This document shows, one piece after another, positions 5,655-8,812 of a stretch of 8,812 nucleotides of DNA (positions are counted from its first letter, which is position 1; each line of letters opens with the position of its first letter). The stretch is from the NCBI GenBank assembly GCA_017989775.1, contig JAGNPF010000043.1:1-8812 (forward strand). Direction: 5' to 3'. A model generated the notes under the pieces. That model saw only the letters and a program-made list of their open reading frames with translations. It searched no databases and had not been told where the DNA came from. This DNA is from Flavobacterium sp. (GTDB lineage: Bacteria; Bacteroidota; Bacteroidia; Flavobacteriales; Flavobacteriaceae). The position numbers and the translations under genes are program-made.

Positions 5655-7160
5655 ATGGACAACTTGGTAAAAAGACCTGAATTTAAGGCAACGTATGATA
5701 ATTATATTGGAGGAAAATTTGTTGCGCCCATTGGTGGCCAATATTTTGATGTTGTTTCTCCCATTGATGGAAAAGTATTCACAAGAGCTGCCCATTCCAC
5801 TAAAGTCGATATTGATTTGGCTGTTGACACGGCTTATGATGCTTTTCAAACTTGGGGGAAAACTTCCGTGACGGAGCGCAGCATATTATTGAACAAAATC
5901 GCTCAGGTTATTGAAGATAATCTGGAATATATTGCCACCGTTGAAACCATAGACAACGGAAAAGCAATTCGCGAAACTTTAGCGGCCGATATTCCTTTGG
6001 CGATTGACCATTTCCGATATTTTGCCAGTGTAATTCGTGCCGAGGAAAGTTCCATCGCCGAATTGGATTCACAAACTGTTTCGATTGCTTTAAGTGAACC
6101 TTTGGGAGTAATTGCCCAAATTATTCCTTGGAATTTTCCGATTTTAATGGCTGTTTGGAAACTGGCTCCAGCATTGGCCGCAGGAAATACCGTAGTCTTG
6201 AAACCAGCGGAAAGCACGCCAATTTCTATTTTGGTTTTGATGGAATTGATTGGCGATTTACTTCCTCCCGGAGTGGTAAATATTGTCAACGGTTTTGGTG
6301 CCGAACTAGGAAGAACTTTGGTTACCAATAAAAAAGTGTCAAAAGCAGCATTTACAGGTTCCACTCCAACGGGTCGTTTGGTGATGCAATATGCTACCGA
6401 AAATATTATTCCCGTGACTTTGGAATTGGGTGGAAAATCTCCCAATATTTTCTTGAAATCCGTTGGTGATGCCGACGATGATTTCTTTGACAAAGCCGTT
6501 GAAGGTGCTGTATTGTTTGCTTTAAATCAAGGTGAAATTTGTACTTGTCCTTCGAGATTATTGATTCACGAAGATATTTACGAAAAATTTATTGCCAGGG
6601 TTATCGAAAGAACAGCCGCAATCAAATTGGGCAATCCATTAGACAGAACCACTATGATGGGAGCGCAAACGTCATTGGTTCAAAAAGAAAAAATTCTTTC
6701 CTATATTAAATTAGGCAAAGAAGAAGGTGCCGAAATTTTAATTGGTGGAGCAGAAAACCATATGGAAGGTGATATTTCGGGAGGTTATTACATCAAACCA
6801 ACTCTTTTCAAAGGGAATAATAAAATGCGAATTTTTCAGGAAGAAATTTTCGGACCAGTTTTGGCCGTGACCACTTTCAAAACGACCGAAGAAGCGATTG
6901 CCATTGCAAATGATTCGATGTATGGTTTGGGAGCTGGAGTTTGGACACGTGATGCCCACGAAATTTATCAGGTTCCAAGAGCGATTCAAGCAGGTCGTGT
7001 TTGGGTTAACCAATATCATTCTTATCCTGCAGGTGCTCCTTTTGGTGGGTACAAACAATCCGGAATTGGTCGTGAAAATCACAAAATGATGTTGGGACAT
7101 TATCGTCAAACCAAAAATATGTTGATTTCGTACGATAAAAAGAAATTAGGGTTCTTTTAA
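5655..7160 (+). CDS. NAD(P)-dependent aldehyde dehydrogenase (AldB/ExaC/AcoD type)
   Basis: A 501-residue, full-length ALDH-superfamily enzyme that oxidises an aldehyde to the carboxylic acid with NAD(P)+ in the cytoplasm. Visible motifs are the oxyanion PWN with Asn160, the cofactor-site Lys183 in VLKPAE, the FTGST loop (233-237), the general base Glu257 in ELGGK, the catalytic Cys296 in GEICTCPSR and Glu397 in EIFGPV. All are present. The CTCPSR form of the active-site loop, in place of the more common GQxCxAxSR, is typical of the acetaldehyde/short-chain group (E. coli AldB, Pseudomonas ExaC, AcoD). Acetaldehyde or a similar small aldehyde is therefore the likely but unproven substrate. 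It is divergent from pheT and preceded by a candidate activator site. A DUF779 gene follows 78 bp downstream, beyond a hairpin. ALDH plus DUF779 is a recurrent pair in diverse bacteria, which supports the subgroup call. Confidence 0.95.
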   Translation: MDNLVKRPEFKATYDNYIGGKFVAPIGGQYFDVVSPIDGKVFTRAAHSTKVDIDLAVDTAYDAFQTWGKTSVTERSILLNKIAQVIEDNLEYIATVETIDNGKAIRETLAADIPLAIDHFRYFASVIRAEESSIAELDSQTVSIALSEPLGVIAQIIPWNFPILMAVWKLAPALAAGNTVVLKPAESTPISILVLMELIGDLLPPGVVNIVNGFGAELGRTLVTNKKVSKAAFTGSTPTGRLVMQYATENIIPVTLELGGKSPNIFLKSVGDADDDFFDKAVEGAVLFALNQGEICTCPSRLLIHEDIYEKFIARVIERTAAIKLGNPLDRTTMMGAQTSLVQKEKILSYIKLGKEEGAEILIGGAENHMEGDISGGYYIKPTLFKGNNKMRIFQEEIFGPVLAVTTFKTTEEAIAIANDSMYGLGAGVWTRDAHEIYQVPRAIQAGRVWVNQYHSYPAGAPFGGYKQSGIGRENHKMMLGHYRQTKNMLISYDKKKLGFF

Positions 7161-7186
7161 TAGATTTCAGATTATTAACTAATTTT

Positions 7187-7222
7187 AAACCCGGTAGATT
7201 GAATTATTTGCCGGGTTTTTTC
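7187..7222 (+). terminator. Intrinsic terminator or attenuating hairpin between ALDH and DUF779
   Basis: AAACCCGG (7187-7194) pairs perfectly with CCGGGTTT (7211-7218) across a 16-base loop. The T-run that begins within the stem (7216-7221) is followed by C and four more T. This is a textbook intrinsic terminator 26 bases past the ALDH stop. It also lies only 16 bases before the DUF779 ATG, and I see no promoter in that gap. If DUF779 is cotranscribed, the hairpin must be read through part of the time. Confidence 0.75.
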
Positions 7223-7238
7223 TTTTAAATCAAATAAA

Positions 7239-7613
7239 ATGACAACAAGAATTAACGCAACGGAAAAAGCAATAGAATTAATCAAAATTCTACAGGAAAA
7301 ACACGGTGATTTGATGTTTTACCAAGCCGGAGGATGTTGCGAAGGAACGCAACCGCAATGTTTCGAAAAGGGAGGTTTCTATCAACGATTAGGCGATGTT
7401 TGCATTGGCACCATAGAAAACACCGAGTTTTGGGTTGACAAGGATTTATTCGAATATTGGAAACACGCCCATTTTACATTAGATGTAATTGATGCTTTTG
7501 GAGTAGGAGGATTTTCTTTGGAAACGCCATTAAAAAAGACATTCCGAATCGAATACCGGATTTTCACGCCAGACGAAGAACTATCACTCGAACCAATAAA
7601 ATTTATAGAATAA
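7239..7613 (+). CDS. DUF779 family protein (COG3564), ALDH-associated, function unknown
   Basis: A 124-residue soluble protein of the family's usual length. It carries the family hallmark QAGGCCEG (about 29-36) after a helical N-terminus and HGDLMFYQ. Further recognisable segments are DVCIGTI, EFWVDKDLFEYWKH (about 63-76) and GGFSLETPLKKTFRIEYRIFTPDEE (split across about 90-114). Cysteines at 33, 34, 41 and 55 are a striking set for such a small protein and could bind metal or act in redox chemistry. The family has no established biochemical function that I know of. It is repeatedly found beside aldehyde dehydrogenases of the AldB/ExaC type, for example the mycobacterial Rv0458-Rv0459 pair (from memory). 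Here it follows ALDH on the same strand, which suggests an accessory role in aldehyde oxidation. Its stop lies one base from the stop of the convergent AraC-type regulator. Confidence 0.9.
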   Translation: MTTRINATEKAIELIKILQEKHGDLMFYQAGGCCEGTQPQCFEKGGFYQRLGDVCIGTIENTEFWVDKDLFEYWKHAHFTLDVIDAFGVGGFSLETPLKKTFRIEYRIFTPDEELSLEPIKFIE

Positions 7614-7614
7614 C

Positions 7615-8538
7615 TTAATTTACGTACAACAATTGATATTGTTTCGGCGTAATTCCTTCGTATTTTTTGAACAATCGAATGAAGTAATTAGAATCTTCAA
7701 AACCAGACAAATAGCACACTTCGTTGATTTGTATCGTGGGATTTTTGAGTAATTGTTTGGCGCATCTTATTTTTTCGCTAATAACAAATTCAATTGGACT
7801 CATACCCAATTCTCTTTTGAAAAGTCGGTAAAAAGAAGCCGTACTCATACAGGCTTTTTCACTCAGATGTTTCATACTAATATTCTCTTTCAAATTCAAT
7901 CGTATGAATTCGACCACTTGCGTAATTGGATTTTTTGGATCCGTAAACAAGCCGTCATCAATAGCCTTTGCGGTTTGCGTTTGAATAATCCGGATTAATA
8001 ATTCCTGCAAAGTCAAATCGGCAAGAGCGTCTTTTGTAATGGAAGTGCTCATACATTCTTTGATTAATTTGTTGATGGTTGTCGCCAATTCGACATTATT
8101 GTAAAAGAAATAATTCTGGTAATCCAGATGCCAAAATTGGTTATTGCCTTCTTTTGGATATCTTTCATTCAAGAAATGTAAAGTTTCAGTGATTTTGGCT
8201 TGGTCTATCGCCAAAGCCAAACATTGTGTAGGATTATGAAGCGATGCTTCGGGAAAATCGATTTTCATTCCAACATTTGAAGGGATGACAACCGTTTCGC
8301 CCGGTAAATACTCAAAACTTGGATCATCAAAAAGGTGCATCACTTTTTTGCCCCTCAACATGCTTGTCACCACCAAATCATTAAATTTTAATGGAACCAA
8401 TTGAGAAGACTCATAGGTTTCAAATAGATTGAGTTCGCAATGATTTAAAGAGTAAACGGTCCTGTTTTCCACTAATGTTTTCAACGATTTTTCGTTAGAT
8501 AAATTTGGTGGATTAATTAAAGCCCGATTTGAGTTCAT
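7615..8538 (-). CDS. AraC-family transcriptional regulator, likely activator of the ALDH operon
   Basis: A 307-residue regulator. Residues about 25-190 form an N-terminal effector-binding region resembling the AraC_N (PF06719) type: LVVTSMLRGKK at about 55-65, then a YLPGETVVIPSNVG strand pair and an alanine/leucine-rich helix. The C-terminal double helix-turn-helix domain spans about 205-303. HTH1 is at about 220-240 (ISMKHLSEKACMSTASFYRLF). HTH2 lies in the family signature at about 256-302 (KQLLKNPTIQINEVCYLSGF, EDSNYFIRLFKKYEGITPKQY). PF06719 regulators include YqhC, which controls aldehyde reductases in E. coli. That fits the adjacent aldehyde dehydrogenase. The gene converges on DUF779 with a single base between stops, and a candidate tandem operator lies before ALDH. 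The start at 8538 is the natural first ATG. Effector unknown; activation of ALDH-DUF779 is inferred. Confidence 0.92.
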   Translation of the reverse strand: MNSNRALINPPNLSNEKSLKTLVENRTVYSLNHCELNLFETYESSQLVPLKFNDLVVTSMLRGKKVMHLFDDPSFEYLPGETVVIPSNVGMKIDFPEASLHNPTQCLALAIDQAKITETLHFLNERYPKEGNNQFWHLDYQNYFFYNNVELATTINKLIKECMSTSITKDALADLTLQELLIRIIQTQTAKAIDDGLFTDPKNPITQVVEFIRLNLKENISMKHLSEKACMSTASFYRLFKRELGMSPIEFVISEKIRCAKQLLKNPTIQINEVCYLSGFEDSNYFIRLFKKYEGITPKQYQLLYVN

Positions 8539-8592
8539 AATTTAATTTTATTAAAAATAGAATTTGAAATTTAATAAAAATAACTATTAGAA

Positions 8593-8605
8593 TAACAAAT
8601 TGTTA
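8593..8605. promoter_or_regulatory. Small palindrome upstream of the AraC-type gene
   Basis: TAACAA-A-TTGTTA is a perfect 6-bp inverted repeat around one base, 55 bp upstream of the regulator start and just past the bestrophin-like stop. It lies between two TTAGAA copies (8587-8592 and 8603-8608). It could be an operator or a weak hairpin. It shares no sequence with the TTATGCTA repeats before ALDH. In this 75-bp AT-rich gap I find no good TAnnTTTG promoter element. Confidence 0.2.
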
Positions 8606-8613
8606 GAAAAAAA

Positions 8614-8812
8614 TTAAATCAATTCCTCGACGTGCTTTTTGATGTTTTCGGCTATTTTTTTGGTAGGCAAATCGTTGTCGTCCGTTCCAAATGGGTCTTC
8701 GATTTCTTCGGCAATCAATTCCAGACTCGCCAAAACATAAAAGATGAAAACCACCACCGGAATCACGAAATAACCCAAAATAAAAACATAGGCAAAAGGC
8801 AATGTCAACACG
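8614..8812 (-). CDS. C-terminal part of a bestrophin-like (RFP-TM) anion channel protein (5' end outside window)
   Basis: The minus-strand frame is open to the window edge and encodes the last 65 residues. A membrane segment (LPFAYVFILGYFVIPVVVFI, about 4-23 of the fragment) is followed by the bestrophin C-terminal signature: LELIAEEIEDPFGTDDNDLP, then helix KKIAENIKKHVEELI. The EIEDPFG.D.NDLP motif is characteristic of bacterial bestrophins (the PF01062 / YneE family), pentameric inner-membrane anion or ion channels. The first visible codon is GTG (valine) and is internal, not a start. The gene lies 75 bp upstream of the AraC-type regulator on the same strand. Cotranscription is possible, but no functional link is evident. 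Confidence 0.85.
   Translation of the reverse strand, partial: VLTLPFAYVFILGYFVIPVVVFIFYVLASLELIAEEIEDPFGTDDNDLPTKKIAENIKKHVEELI

Noticed and set aside
1..8812. tRNA, rRNA, CRISPR array, toxin-antitoxin or phage defence genes
   Set aside because: I looked on both strands and found no cloverleaf-like sequence, no regularly spaced repeats, and no recognisable toxin, nuclease, integrase or transposase protein.

Overview
The window looks like chromosomal DNA of a Flavobacteriaceae member (Bacteroidota), most likely Flavobacterium or a close relative. The protein sequences read as flavobacterial. Start codons lack Shine-Dalgarno sequences. Several upstream regions carry the TAnnTTTG -7 element typical of this phylum. 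The organism call rests on recognition, not on a search.

Left part (1-1596): the tail of an unidentified + strand gene converges on a small VOC/glyoxalase-like protein. Then comes a gene-poor accessory stretch. It holds a 190-bp element with long imperfect terminal inverted repeats (661-850), followed by a very AT-rich orphan gene for a two-helix membrane protein (952-1428). That gene is bracketed by inverted GTTGGTGGC/GCCACCAAC cores, so it looks like an inserted cassette-like unit.

Middle (1597-5389, all minus strand): pheT (phenylalanyl-tRNA synthetase beta subunit) ends at a clear intrinsic terminator. Beyond it lies a probable two-gene operon: a membrane-anchored four-helix-bundle (MCP-type) sensor-like protein without an output domain, then a hypothetical cytoplasmic protein of the DUF6642 type.

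Right part (5390-8812): a compact aldehyde module. An NAD(P)-dependent aldehyde dehydrogenase of the AldB/ExaC/AcoD kind (catalytic motif CTCPSR) is followed by a DUF779 protein. Facing them, with one base between the stop codons, is an AraC-family regulator. The pheT/ALDH intergenic region carries TTATGCTA twice, 21 bp apart. The second copy's repeat unit overlaps the likely -33 region of a flavobacterial promoter, as expected for an AraC-type activator site. The simplest model is that the regulator senses a short-chain aldehyde, alcohol or related effector and activates the ALDH-DUF779 operon. An intrinsic terminator between ALDH and DUF779 may lower DUF779 expression. The window ends inside the C-terminus of a bestrophin-like anion channel gene.

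No rRNA, tRNA, CRISPR array, transposase or phage gene was seen. The two observations most worth following are the ALDH-DUF779-AraC module with its operator, and the cassette-like insertion next to the inverted-repeat element.
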